From Merluccius polli (lineage: Eukaryota > Chordata > Actinopteri > Gadiformes > Merlucciidae): 64,000 bases of DNA. Below are positions 12,401 to 24,151 of the stretch, piece after piece. A program made the position numbers and the translations under genes. Position 1 is the stretch's first letter, and every line of letters begins with the position of its first letter. The DNA lies in assembly GCA_030340625.1 (NCBI GenBank), contig JAOPHQ010002856.1, positions 142,001-206,000 on the forward strand, given 5' to 3'. Below the pieces are notes generated by a model. It ran no database searches and had not been told where the DNA came from. It saw nothing but the letters and a program-made list of their open reading frames with translations.

Positions 12401-13899
12401 ATCTATAAAAAAAAGCATCACTGTTAGTCTCCTTGGATAGAACGGTGTCTACTGAATGACTAATTAGTAGTAGTAATCTTTCACATGAGTGCCGTCGCTG
12501 GAAGCCTACCTACGTTGGCGATGACAGGAAGGTCTTTTTTAGCATGTTGGGGGGTAAATCTGGAGGATCTTTCGTCTATAAGTAGTAGCGTGACGACAGG
12601 TCCTCCCACCTGCCGTACTGCGGATCCATTGCCGTTCCACTGCATCCGTCAGACCAGTATTGTGTGTAATCATATGTGTGAAGACTCATGCAGAGGTGAG
12701 ATGATGGAATACCTAAAAATATCCTGAGCCGAAAAAAATTGTTATGTTTTTATATTTTAGCAGACATGCGCCTGGAAGGCCAGGACGAGTTGAAGCAATG
12801 TCATGTTTATTATGGGATGGCCGTGGTCGCTCCCCTCACGTGTGTCTGACAGCACGGCGCAGGTCACAATGGCCCCTGAAGGATTTCTATTTCAAAATAC
12901 TGATACTGAAATACAAAATGATGCTGTGCACGTGCCACTGTATGGCCTTGAATGGCAGAACAACAGACATAGACATAGTCATTGAAAAGGGAACTTTATA
13001 TGGAAATGAAAGTTCAAAATTAAAAATGTGTAACATCATGGACTTTGTTTTTGTTTGAAAATATAGACTGATGTATGTGCAGTCAATTACGTTCCCTTTT
13101 CTTCTCTGTAGATGATCAATAGACATTTAGTGTAAACTCAACTACTACCGAGAATGTTTCACTTTACTTGGATAGTCCAAATTATAGTTTAACTGATAGA
13201 CTACAGACAGGCACTGTTAACTGTCATATGACATGCTGTTGAGTTTCAGGTTTTATTTTGGTGATAATTATGTGATAGTTATTTGAATATTTAACGACAT
13301 TCAGTAGACATTCATTTGAAATATTATGGATTTTGTATAGATATGCAAGTCAAAGTCAGGTGAAACTACTGAAAATATGTAGAAATTAAGTTGATAGCAC
13401 TTAAATCTCCCCAGACACAAAGTTGAATCTCACCTGACATAAATGAGACATGAACCATGAATATTCAACTGAAACATGTCTGAAGGTGGATAGTTGCTAT
13501 TCACTTGACATATTGTTGATTATATAACTAAACTAATAGTTAATAGTCAGATAATTGACATGTCTAGTGAGTGTTAACTAACACTAAACTGACAATGTTG
13601 ATACACAACTGACACTCAATTGATACTCAACTAAGGACTATCTAGGTAAAGTGTTACTGAATATTTAGTGATACAAATCTTAATTACTAAATAATGGTGA
13701 ACAATGTAGCCTGTATATATGTTACTTCCAGAGAGAGAGAGAGAGAGAGAGTTTGTCTTGCTTCACGTCCACATCGTTTGCGGTTTTGTGTGTTTTTTGT
13801 GTCTGCGTTTTGATGCCAGCAACCTGTAGGTGAGTGGTGCAAACAACAAACACAAGTTTTCTTTTTAAATAAACAGTGCCCTTCTCTTTCCCCAAAGCC

Positions 13900-13981
<82 letters not shown>

Positions 13982-14764
13982 TGTGAACACATCGGCTGGT
14001 CCTCTACACATTACGTGTGTGTGTTTACGAAGCGATCTATACACATGCAGACCCCCTGTCTAAGTCTATGTGGTCTGGGTTATTGACCCAAAGGTCTGTG
14101 CGAACATTTCTGTTGTGTCTCTCTTATTGAGACAAGAGGGAGAGAAGGATGGGGTGGAGGCGGTGGTCATGTGTGGGTCACGGGGGTGTGTGTGTGTGTG
14201 TGTGTGTGTAGGAGGCAGTCAGGGGTGGCAAATAACAAGACGAACCTGGCGAAAGTGGGAAGGAAAGTGCTTTCACAAGAGTGCAAGTGCTCGGTGGTAT
14301 TATCATAACAATGAGAAAATGATGTGTTTCACTCATTTCATCCCCCCATGACAAAGCTGAATCATCACTTATGAGAGGAATAAGAGGGGAGGAGGTGCTA
14401 ATGAATAAAGCGGGGTGGATTATGCGGGCCCATCATCTAGTGCCCATCTGAAACATAGCCTACACTGTCTGGACGCCCACGCTGGAGCCAATGGCCACCG
14501 CACAAAGCTAGAGTTCACAGGAGCCGCCTCGGGATGACAGAGGTGTGTGAGGGTCGAACAAAGACGTATTATTAAGAAGGCCTGGTCTTTTTGATCCGTT
14601 GAATATGGAATTGCAAATGGGGAAAAAATGAACTAGCCCCGACTCCCTTTGTTGTCTGTGGTCCATTGTTATGTGTATTTATTCCGCTGAGCTGAACGGT
14701 TTCATTTTGCTTCTTTTTTTCCCCGCTGGAGAACCTTCCTTTGCTGGAAGTTTGTTAATGTGTG

Positions 14765-14797
<33 letters not shown>

Positions 14798-15376
14798 TGG
14801 CCCCCGGACAGTGATGGATGTGATAGCACAGGCAGGTGTTGGTTCTGGGAATGAGTGTGAACAGTGAGTGTCTTCCCAAAGTTCAGAATGTCCCATCAAG
14901 ACGGTCGTCATGTCAGAGTGTAAAGGCGTGTGAGAGGTCACTGATCTGATGACTGGTCTTGACATTTACATCTCATGAATCCATCATGTGTCACAGGTGT
15001 GAGTGGATTCACCATGTTAGACACCATGAGGTCAATACTGCAGCATATTTAGAAAAAGAAGAATTGCTATTATTTCTATCAGTAGTCCTATTATTAGTAT
15101 TGTTAGTAATATTTAAAAATTGTTTATAATAATAATAATAATACAGATGATAAATCATTGCTATTATTTGTAATAGTATTATTAATAGTAGTAGTAATAA
15201 TAGTATTGTCATTACATTTCTGTACTGAATGTGAACAAATGGACATCCATTACGGTCTGTAGCTCTACAGACAAACAGACTACTACTGCTCTTTGGGCCT
15301 GGTCTTGAGGACATTGTGTGGGTGCCCCCTGACCTTTCAGCGGTGAGGTTTGCGCCTGGCTGGCCTCCACATCGTA
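12401..15376. other. Intergenic with microsatellites
   Basis: No gene is supported. It holds (GA)n at 13731-13750, (TG)n at 13902-13978, (GT)n at 14187-14208 and 14769-14796, and AAT/TAG-rich sequence at 15120-15230. Confidence 0.55.
13902..13978. repeat. (TG)n microsatellite
   Basis: A TG dinucleotide run of about 77 bp. Confidence 0.95.
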
Positions 15377-15712
15377 GCATGACGCCATGGGCGGCGCCAG
15401 GGGGGGGCTAGGGGGTGCTACAGCCCCCCCTGGATTAGCCATAGCACCCCCATAGCACCCCCAAGAAAATCATATATTTATTGTTTATTATTGTTATTTA
15501 TTTTAATTTTGCGTCTAGCACCCCCCCCCCCCCCCCCCCCCCCGTCAACAATCGCGCAGCCCCCCCCCCCCGTCAACAATCGCGCAGCACCCCCCCCGTC
15601 AACAATCGCGACCACCCCCAGGAGGGCCTCATTTCATAGCACCCTCGGTAAAGCGCCGAGCTCCCCCATAGCACCTGCAGAAAAAAATGTCTGGCGCCGC
15701 CACTGCATGACG
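15377..15712. mobile_element. 320-bp hAT-like MITE with internal poly(C) repeats
   Basis: The element at 15385-15704 has GGCGGCGCCAG at its left end and CTGGCGCCGCC at its right end. It is flanked by the perfect 8-bp duplication GCATGACG (15377-15384 and 15705-15712). Its interior has the motif GTCAACAATCGCG three times, with the copies preceded by C runs of 23, 12 and 8 bases. No protein is encoded. The 8-bp duplication supports a hAT-type mechanism. Confidence 0.85.
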
Positions 15713-18337
15713 CAACTCTGGCTGTGCTGGGAAGGATAGCTCAAGCAAGTAAGGGAACGCTTGCAGACACATGGTGCCCAGAACAGGGGAATGTGAATGA
15801 GTACAATGATAATATTGATTTGTGTGTTTCCATTGTTTTCCAAGATGCAGACAGTTGTCTCTCCAAGATGCAGAATAAAGTTGCAAATGAAGAGTTCAGC
15901 GAAGGTCTCACCATCCACTCGAAGCAACGAAAGACTCCTGTGATGCACTTTAAGAAAGGGCCAATTTCAATTCTATTCTACCTATTCTACCCTTGGTGGA
16001 ATGTTGTTGACCCCTGAAGCCCTGCTCTGGTGAAATGGTGCTGGAACACAATGACACACAACCTGAGACACATCTCACACACATCTCGCAAGTTGCTTTG
16101 ATTTCCAGATACAAAGTTAAAAAAAACACACAAGTCTGGGACAGTCTGGTTGCTGAACTTAAGCGACACTTTTGAGCAGAAGAATAGCAGTTGACAATAA
16201 TAAAATAAACAACAATGCGTATACTTCACATTTGAAATGATGCCTCCCAAAATAAAAATAAAACGGTTGGACAAAAAGCTAGACACAAGTCAAACCTTCT
16301 AAACTGAGTTGAGTGTAGTGGCTGGCAAGCAAAAAGCTGAAAGTGAAAATAATGCCATTTACACTCTGCAACAATGTCATTTTGGCTTACAGTACAGGCA
16401 TCTGTCTGAGGCCTAAGAGGAACCAACTGTGACATTCAGTCATTCACACATTAAGAAATAATCCAACAACCAGTGTCACCAACAAACAATGCCATTATTG
16501 AGTATACTGTACAATCTTTGCAACACAATTCTTTTGTTATGTTCATTCAATGGATGCCGAGCAGCGGGTTTAATTTCATGTGTATTATCCTGTATGGCTC
16601 ACCTGCTGTTGACGAGAACAGCCCTCTGCTGTCACATTTACTATCTCTCTACACTATCTGGTTATGGTCTGATCAAACACATCACATTCTCTCTGTGTAA
16701 ATTCCAGCCTCTATACTCTTCGTCTGATGTGCATGTGTGCAGATAATATGTGGGCAAATCCAGCTCAGCGGTGAGGACACATTTACAGAGGCAGTGTTGA
16801 ATACACCGGCCGGTTTTATAACCAGTCACTATAGGCTCTGCTGCTTTCTGGATCCGTTCATGTCACATGGTGGTCACCTGGCTGTGGTGCACACCATAGA
16901 TATTTTTGGGCCCCACTGCACTCCTTTTTTAACGTCACAAAATCCCACCACACATCACTACTTTGACCCTATCGGCTTCTGCCTGTAATATCATTGTCCC
17001 AGTGAACGTACTGAAATCGTGCCACGTTAGTTAGCTAGTACTTTCACATGGGTATGAATCATTAGGGAATGTACCATGTATTTATATGTATGTATTTTAC
17101 AGCCTTCCTATCAAACATTTAAAACACGTGTTTCTATAAAAAATGGACCATCAAATTACTGTAGCGTATTAGTCAGCAATCCATGAGAAGGTGAGAGAGC
17201 AGTAGACACTGAGTGTGGAGGAAAAACAACGTATGGGGGCGGCGGTTTGATGCTCTCAGGAATCTCTACGATGGGAAAAAACATAGTTTGCTTTTGTACC
17301 TGGAACTGGTGATAATCAATACAAATATATATTTTTTCCAGATGTATTTTTAATCTAGGTGGTTAAAGTTAAATAGTAGTTTTATGTTTAGACTATAAAT
17401 CTACATTTTAAAAACACATCCATGATTATACAGCGTACATTCTGTATTATTCCATATAAAATCAGTGAGGGGTAGAGGGCTGGTTGGGATTTTTCCCTGC
17501 CTGAAAAGATACATCACATGCTGTTTACTTGCCAGATGGTGCGTAACATTGCATGTGTTTGTATTTGGATGGGAGAAAGCAAATGTTTGCACATGGCCAA
17601 GATTAAAGGAGAACCCTTTCAAATGGAGCAATTGTGTTTTGGCTCGACTTGACCTCCCCAGTGCACTTTTCATTTGTCTGCACACCAGGAAGTTGTGTTT
17701 TTTTTGCAGGAAACACTGTACAGCCGGGGTGAGAATGACGTCATCGATGCTCCCCTGCTGTACTAGACAGCAGCTGTGGCTGATGTTGTCGCTCTGAAGG
17801 TTTAAGATTATTATTTCCTTTGATTATTTGCATCATTTGAACATGTGTCACATCATTCAGATGAAGGATCTCTACCAGAGCCTTAATACACTACATATTC
17901 CATATCCATATTCTCCAACATGGAACTGGGAAAATCCAACCAAACACGATTCGATTAATTTTCAATTTCACCATACGTATATATTTCTCTATTTACATTC
18001 CCGCGGCTCCAAGCTTACACTAGCTTTTCCAATGCCCCGCAGCACAGTACAGAAGGCGATAAGAGTCGATGCAAAGAGAGCATCGGTGGTCGTAATCAAA
18101 GCACCAAGGGTTCCCTTTCTGGTTCTCAAGGAGCTTCTCATCTGCCCACTGTCTACCTGAGGCTGCATTGTCTGGATGCGCACAGTGCCGCAGAGTGCTA
18201 ACAGCCTACGGCTAACATGTGGCGTCCCCCCCCCCACCCCCATCCACCCCAGAGTCTGCAGAGTTTCTCCGTCTGCTGAAGTAGTGCACATGTGGGACTG
18301 AAGGTTATAGACGGGCAAGAGAGATAAATGGGTGTGT

Positions 18338-18368
<31 letters not shown>

Positions 18369-19317
18369 GGCAGAGGGGGTGCAGGGGGGAGAGAGGGAGA
18401 GGCCAGACCAACACAGAGCACTTTGATGAGTTGGAGAGATAGAGTTTTCATTAAATCCACGGACTGCGTAAAAACATGGGTTGTGATCTTGCCTGTTGAA
18501 GGGGCGTTTTGTCCCTTCAACAGGCGAGTATGGTCTGGTGCTCTGGACAGACAACCACCCTAGAGAGCATGTGAGGGGAGGGGGGGGGGTGTTAAGGGGA
18601 GGTCAGGGAAAATCTCAAATCTGGTGTTTGAAATATTTGAACCCATTTCCAAATGTTTTTAGACCGACGTGAGCTGTGTCAAATCTCATTTCCTTGCATT
18701 TGCTCTCGGAGTGTATTCCCGTGGCGAACACCATAACAGTTTCTCATACTGCCAAAGTCACTTGTATGACTTTGCAGTCACCGAGGCAAAGCACTTCAGG
18801 TGGGATGCGTCAACCCTTAACAATGCAGAAATGTTCTGGTGGTTTCAAAGAAGTGTTGCTGCTTAGCGTCCAACAGGAGCACGGTGACACCATCGGAGAT
18901 GTCGGATGTTTTGTTGGCATGGCAACAAAAGGATATCCTGTTGCCATTTAGATCGCACACGTTGCAGCTTCTCACCTGGTGGTGAGAGCGTCACACCATA
19001 GCCGGTGTTTCCCAAAAAGCCCATGGGCCCACGCGGTCATCTGCACGCCACGCGAGCCAGGCCGAACCACATCGGTAGTTCCTGTAGAGACGGTGTTGCC
19101 GCTGACAATGTTGTGCACATTAACCTCCCTCCTACACCCGCCAGCTGGAAAGTGGATGGCGCTCCATTAGATAAGCATTTAGTCATTGCCTCATGAAGAG
19201 CCCGTGGCTGAGTCACGCACACCGTGCTAGGCATCTCGTGGCTGTTGTCTCCAGACGTTGGGTCCTGCCTCACCCATTCACTCACTCGCTCCAAGGGCAT
19301 TATCATCTCTTTAATAT
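15713..19317. other. Intergenic, no gene seen
   Basis: No supported coding exon. It includes a 19-base poly(G) run after a (GT)n tract (18335-18370) and a perfect hairpin at 18491-18525. Confidence 0.5.
18491..18525. repeat. Perfect 13-bp inverted repeat, 9-nt loop
   Basis: GCCTGTTGAAGGG at 18491-18503 pairs exactly with CCCTTCAACAGGC at 18513-18525 across a 9-base spacer. Confidence 0.9.
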
Positions 19318-19470
19318 TGAGGGGGACGTTGATTGTTGACCGGGGGGGGGGGGGGGGGGGGGGGTGCTGGCGGAACATTTCGGTTGCGCGATTGTTGAGC
19401 GGGGGGGGGGGGGGGAACAATCACCACCTATCCGAACCTTGAGGGGGACATGTCCCCCCCGTCCCCCACG
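19318..19470 (-). mobile_element. Fragment sharing GCGCGATTGTTGA/poly(G) with the 15.4-kb MITE
   Basis: G runs of 23 (19342-19364) and 15 bases (19401-19415) are each preceded by GATTGTTGAC or GATTGTTGAG. This is the reverse complement of the GTCAACAATC-poly(C) arrangement in the MITE at 15377-15712. GGGGGACATGTCCCCCC follows at about 19443-19459. No complete ends or target duplication were identified. Confidence 0.5.
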
Positions 19471-19581
19471 AAATACGCCTATGACTCGCTCACTTCAATC
19501 CTCGCTCACTCACTCACCCACCTACTCCAATGTTCACTCATTTAATCACTAATCTATTCACTCACTGACTCACCTAATGAC

Positions 19582-20556
19582 TTAGTCTATGGGGGTATTA
19601 TTGAGACAATATTATTTGTGTGTGCGTTTCTCAATCTGTGTGTGTGTAATAAGATTTGTGTGTATTCACATTTGTGTGTATTCACATTTGTGTGTGCGTA
19701 ATAAGATTTGTTTGTCTGTATTCACACTTGTGTGTGTGTGTGTGTGTAAAAAAATCTGTGTCTGTATTTGTTTCGCAAGTGAAGACACATCTGCAAATGT
19801 GTACAGAGATCTGTAAGTGTAGTGCACCACTAGTCGGCGCGTAGCACCCAGTGACGTCAATGCGTTTATTTATGAGGAAAACAAACATTAACTTACCCAT
19901 GAGTTGTTCGAAGTTTCCGACAACCGGCCAGTCTCATTAACGGCAGCCATCTTACCCATGACAATGACACGCTTAACATCACTGGGTGCTACGCGCCGAC
20001 TAGTGGTGTGTAGACTGTATTGCTACTGAAAGCCCGGCGTGAGCCTGTGAGCCTGAGCTCAGGGCAAAGGAAACGTGAAGTTACAGACAAATTGTTTTTA
20101 CACACGGATCGCATTTGCAGATCTGCACGGCAGAAGTGTGCCAAAATCCACGTGTAAAAAGACGGCCAATCAGAGCTCCCGCCTGAGTTATAACTGATGA
20201 ACATTTACAGATCTCAGTACGCATTTACAGATCTGTTTACACATTCACAGATGTGTGTACACTTACAGATCTCTGTACACATTTGCAGATTTGTCTTCAC
20301 TTGCAAAACGAATACAGACACACACATTTTTTTTACACACACACAAATGTGAATACAGACACACAAATCTTATCACAAACACACAAATGTGAATACAGAC
20401 ACACAGATTTTTTTACACACACACAAATGTGAATACAGACAGACAAATCTTATCACGCACACACAAATGTGAATACACACAAATCTTATTACACACACAC
20501 AGATTGAGATACGCACACACAAATAATATTGTCTCAATAATACCCCCATATTAGTC
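19582..20556. mobile_element. 963-bp foldback element with long inverted arms
   Basis: The left arm begins TATGGGGGTATTATTGAGAC at 19588. The right arm ends with its reverse complement at 20550. The arms, about 230-290 bp each, are built from repeated words such as CACACAAATGTGAATACAGAC and ACAAATCTTAT. TTAGTC flanks both sides (19582-19587 and 20551-20556), a possible 6-bp duplication. Between the arms a second inverted pair, CACTAGTCGGCGCGTAGCAC and its complement, at about 19829 and 19984-20007, marks a nested element. No coding frame is supported. Confidence 0.8.
19826..20010. mobile_element. Nested inverted-repeat element inside the foldback
   Basis: CACCACTAGTCGGCGCGTAG (about 19825-19844) and CTACGCGCCGACTAGTGGTG (about 19989-20008) are perfect inverted repeats that continue inward as CACCCAGTGA and TCACTGGGTG. 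The interior is about 130 bp with no frame. The boundaries and duplication are ambiguous because both flanks read TGTAG. Confidence 0.7.
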
Positions 20557-21109
20557 GTTCACTCAATCACTCACGCACACACACACACTCAATTGATTGT
20601 CCTGGGGCGATATACATAAAACTCTGCGTAGGTGTCTGCGCAAACTAATGCTCGGCGAGAGAGTTGGAAATCTGTGTACGCAGAGATTTTCCGAGATGTT
20701 CAAACAGTGTGTAGGTGTTCTGTTTATAGGTGTCAACTGTCCTGAGATTGTGTGCGATGTGAACGAGCTTAGTGTCCACACCCCATCAACTCCCTTAATT
20801 GACCCAACATGGCTCTAGGAACGCCCATAATTACCTGGATTTATCCAAAATCGAAATGCCCTTTCAGAATCATGCGTGTTTGTTTCATTCATTTATAATA
20901 TGAAGGGAAAGTAAAGAAAATGGCGAAAGTGCTGAAAGAGTCGATGGCGCCGATTATAATTGGAAAACCGGTTGCCACTGTCAATAGCGCCATTTCACAC
21001 TGACTTCCGACACTGCTTATGCTTGGTGTCCGCGGTGCGTAGATATACGTGTATTCTCTCTGAGCAGCGCTGTTCATTCATCTGGGTGTTCATTCATCTG
21101 GGTGTATGT

Positions 21110-21141
21110 ATACACACGTGACTGTTCAGTCACGTGTGTAT
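21110..21141. repeat. 15-bp-arm palindrome with CACGTG in each arm
   Basis: ATACACACGTGACTG and CAGTCACGTGTGTAT are perfect reverse complements separated by TT. Each arm carries an ACGTGAC/GTCACGT core, an E-box or CRE-like half, but no regulatory role can be claimed. Confidence 0.9.
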
Positions 21142-21689
21142 GATCCATTCTATTTACCACACAGTGTTCATACAATGATATTTCATATCTCCATGAAGAG
21201 CAGCTATTTTATGAGAATAATATGATACAGCCTCTATTTTAGAAGGTGCCCGGAATTGACTCCCAATGTACTTTCCAACATTGATTATTCCAACATTGAT
21301 TATAAAAGGACAAAAGTGTGTTTCAAAAAATGAAATAGTCTTTCCTGAGGATTAAAAAGAATTAAAAGTTGTTTTTTTTTTAAAGAAGTTGCCATACTGT
21401 AGGTGTTTGCAATGACGCACAAGAACATTTCTGTCTCATAGTCTCACTTTTTTCCCTTGACCTCCGCCATTACGGAAGCGTTGAGAACGATGATTCACGT
21501 TCCACCAAAGGAGGACCATCTACCGGCTAGTTTCCCTTATCCGTAAAGCTTTACAGGATGCATTTGATACCAAAGGGTGGGTCAAAGAGCACTGCCAAGT
21601 CCTCTGGCCCACTGCTGACATTTCCTGGAGAGAGAGAGAGAGGAGAGCCATCTGTGACATTTAGCATGTGCAGAAGTACTGTGGTAGTA

Positions 21690-21788
21690 CTGGTGTGTGT
21701 GTCTGGTGTGTGTGCATGTGTGTTAGTGTGTGTGCATGTGTGTGTGTGTGTGTGTGTGTGTCTGTGTGTGCGTGCGCGTGTGTGCACT

Positions 21789-21859
<71 letters not shown>

Positions 21860-21860
21860 A
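21690..21860. repeat. Compound (TG)n microsatellite
   Basis: A long TG-rich run with TGCG and TGCA interruptions. It yields Cys-Val and Thr-His frames that are not genes. Confidence 0.9.
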
Positions 21861-22389
21861 TGTGCGCGGATGTCCTTGCCTTTGTAATTGGTTTGGTTGT
21901 GGTGGGAAACAGAAAATCAGGTTTCTGGTCTGGTATTACTGTGGTCTGCCGCCAGGTCCCAGACACAGGGCTTCCTGCAGGCCTCACATTAAGATGAATG
22001 ATTCGACGGAGCGCCGGGCTGATTGACTGGGACTCCAGTGGTCTTATTAGTATTATGCCAGGGGGACACCTACTATCACCCATCCCTTTCCACTGCTCTC
22101 ACTCTCGTCTGCACTTAAAAACTTAAATCTGTAAATCAATGCTCAGCCCAATTGTCCATCCATTTATCCTGCCATCATCCATCCACCCAACAGTGAATTA
22201 ATTTGTTCATCCACCCATCAGAAAATTAATTCAAATCATTTGTTCAGTCATTCTTCCACCCATATAGCCACCCATTCATTCCCCCATCCTTCCACCCACC
22301 AGTTAATTTGTTCATCCATTATTCCATCTAGCATCCATCCATCCACCATCAGTTAAGTTGTTCATTTTGTGGAGTGTGTGTGGAGTGTG

Positions 22390-22460
22390 GTTGATAGCTG
22401 GTTTACACCCTCAAGTGGCCCAAGTCAGAGCACGGCACCCAGGATAAACCAGCTATCAAC
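22390..22460. repeat. Perfect 16-bp inverted repeat, 39-nt loop
   Basis: GTTGATAGCTGGTTTA at 22390-22405 pairs exactly with TAAACCAGCTATCAAC at 22445-22460. Both sides then run into GTGTGTG and ACACACA, which extend partial pairing. Confidence 0.9.
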
Positions 22461-22742
22461 ACACACACTCAGGAGAGAGCCGCTGTCATGGCAGCACATA
22501 ACATCTGCTCGGCATATTACATCATGCCATTGCCAATAAATGCATACTTCAACTCAACATCTACCTGGGTCCTGGGTCGGAGGGCCCCAGCAAAAGCCAC
22601 TAAGGTGGCATGTGGCAGGGAGCAACTGCCGCACATTTGTTCATGCATTCATTCATCCCCATGTCCACACACCCATTAGCCCATTAATTCACAGATCCAT
22701 CCATCCCTCCATCCAGTGATAATCCCACTGACCTGCCCTCTA

Positions 22743-22863
22743 AAGGTCCTGTAAACCTCTGTCCTAAAGGTCCTGTAAACCGATACCACATCCTATAGGT
22801 CCTGTAAACCTCTGTCCTATAGGTCCTGTAAACCTCTGTCTTATAGGTCCTGTAAACCTATAA
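22743..22863. repeat. 24-bp tandem repeat, 5 copies
   Basis: AGGTCCTGTAAACC recurs five times, mostly spaced 24 bp by CTCTGTCCTAT, with one longer interval. Confidence 0.85.
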
Positions 22864-24059
22864 TGCGAGAGCCTATAGATGATTTGCATGGGTATGTTTG
22901 AAATGGTGGCCTTTATCGCCCCTGATCAGATCTCATCTATCGGGTTAAACATATTGATCAACGCAATGTGGTTCAATGATACTAACGCAGTACCAGTACC
23001 AGTTTATACATAAACCAGTGTTAGTATTTCCTTACCTTTTCATACAGTTATCCCCAAATATGTTTTGCACTCCATTGGGATGAAATCATTCTTGCCTCAA
23101 GCACGTTTTCTACCATGTTCCCATGGTTGTTTTATTCGTTCCTACCACATGTTCCACATGAGCTGACAAAAAAGGCAGACTTTCCTGAACACTACTTTCT
23201 ACATCTGTTCAAGAGAGCCCTCCTGCTGACTAATCCTGTCATCAAGTTATATTTTTATCTCTACTTTTTTTGTGTGTGCCCGTTGGCTTAGCAACACAGG
23301 CATGAATAACATCCTAGCAGTCATATTTAATGGATTTACCCCTTTTGGCATTATGGTGTTGCCTAGCAAGAGGTTTATAAAAAGGCCGGGGAAAACGTTT
23401 TTTACCCATCGCATAAAAGCTCTTAAGAGTTTCCCCCATGACAACCTCATGCCCATTGTGATCCCAAGTATCGCAAATGAAATAAATAACAATGCGTAGC
23501 ATCTATTTAGACCAACTTGTTTTATCAATGGCTATAACCAGAAATCTCCTCTCGGATATGACGAAGGTAATGCAATACCATTTTTTTGGTATTGGAGTAT
23601 ATTTTTTTCTTGGTTTTCTTTTCTGTTTTTTTTTGTGTTGGGATGAACAGAAACATATTTCACAAAAGCTAAGAAAAAACAGATTGGGGAAAAGGGATTG
23701 CCTGTGTGGGGGTGTTGCCAAGGTGACCCTATTTGGTCACACGGAGACGCGCCGGGGACGGAAGGGCTTCATTGGTCAGTGGTGGTGTCGGTGTGCGTGA
23801 TGTCATCGATTAACATGAATCCGTTACGAGATTCCAGCACAGACTGCAGGAGCGCTCTGTTTCCTCCCACGCCACGTGGAAGCCTCCCCTCCCACACTCT
23901 CTCTCTCTCCCACACACTCTCTCTCTCTCTCTCTCTCGCTGTCTCTCTCTCTCTCTCTGTCTCTCTCAGCAGCACCATCCAATTAAAGGGACCCATTGCT
24001 ATCTCTTCCCCTCAACCCTTATCCTGCACTCAACGTAACCCACACACACAGGAGCACAT

Positions 24060-24091
<32 letters not shown>

Positions 24092-24103
24092 TGAGCATAC
24101 ACA

Positions 24104-24151
<48 letters not shown>

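Larger units (their letters stand above)
20557..22389. other. Intergenic with compound (TG)n and a palindrome
   Basis: No gene is supported. It includes two copies of TGTTCATTCATCTGGGTG at 21071-21105, the palindrome at 21110-21141, and a compound TG/TGCG repeat at about 21690-21860. Confidence 0.5.

Noticed and set aside
17989..18414. 141-codon minus-strand ORF with a hydrophobic stretch
   Set aside because: Its amino end runs through poly(G)/(GT)n sequence and I recognise no family. The hydrophobic part alone is not enough.
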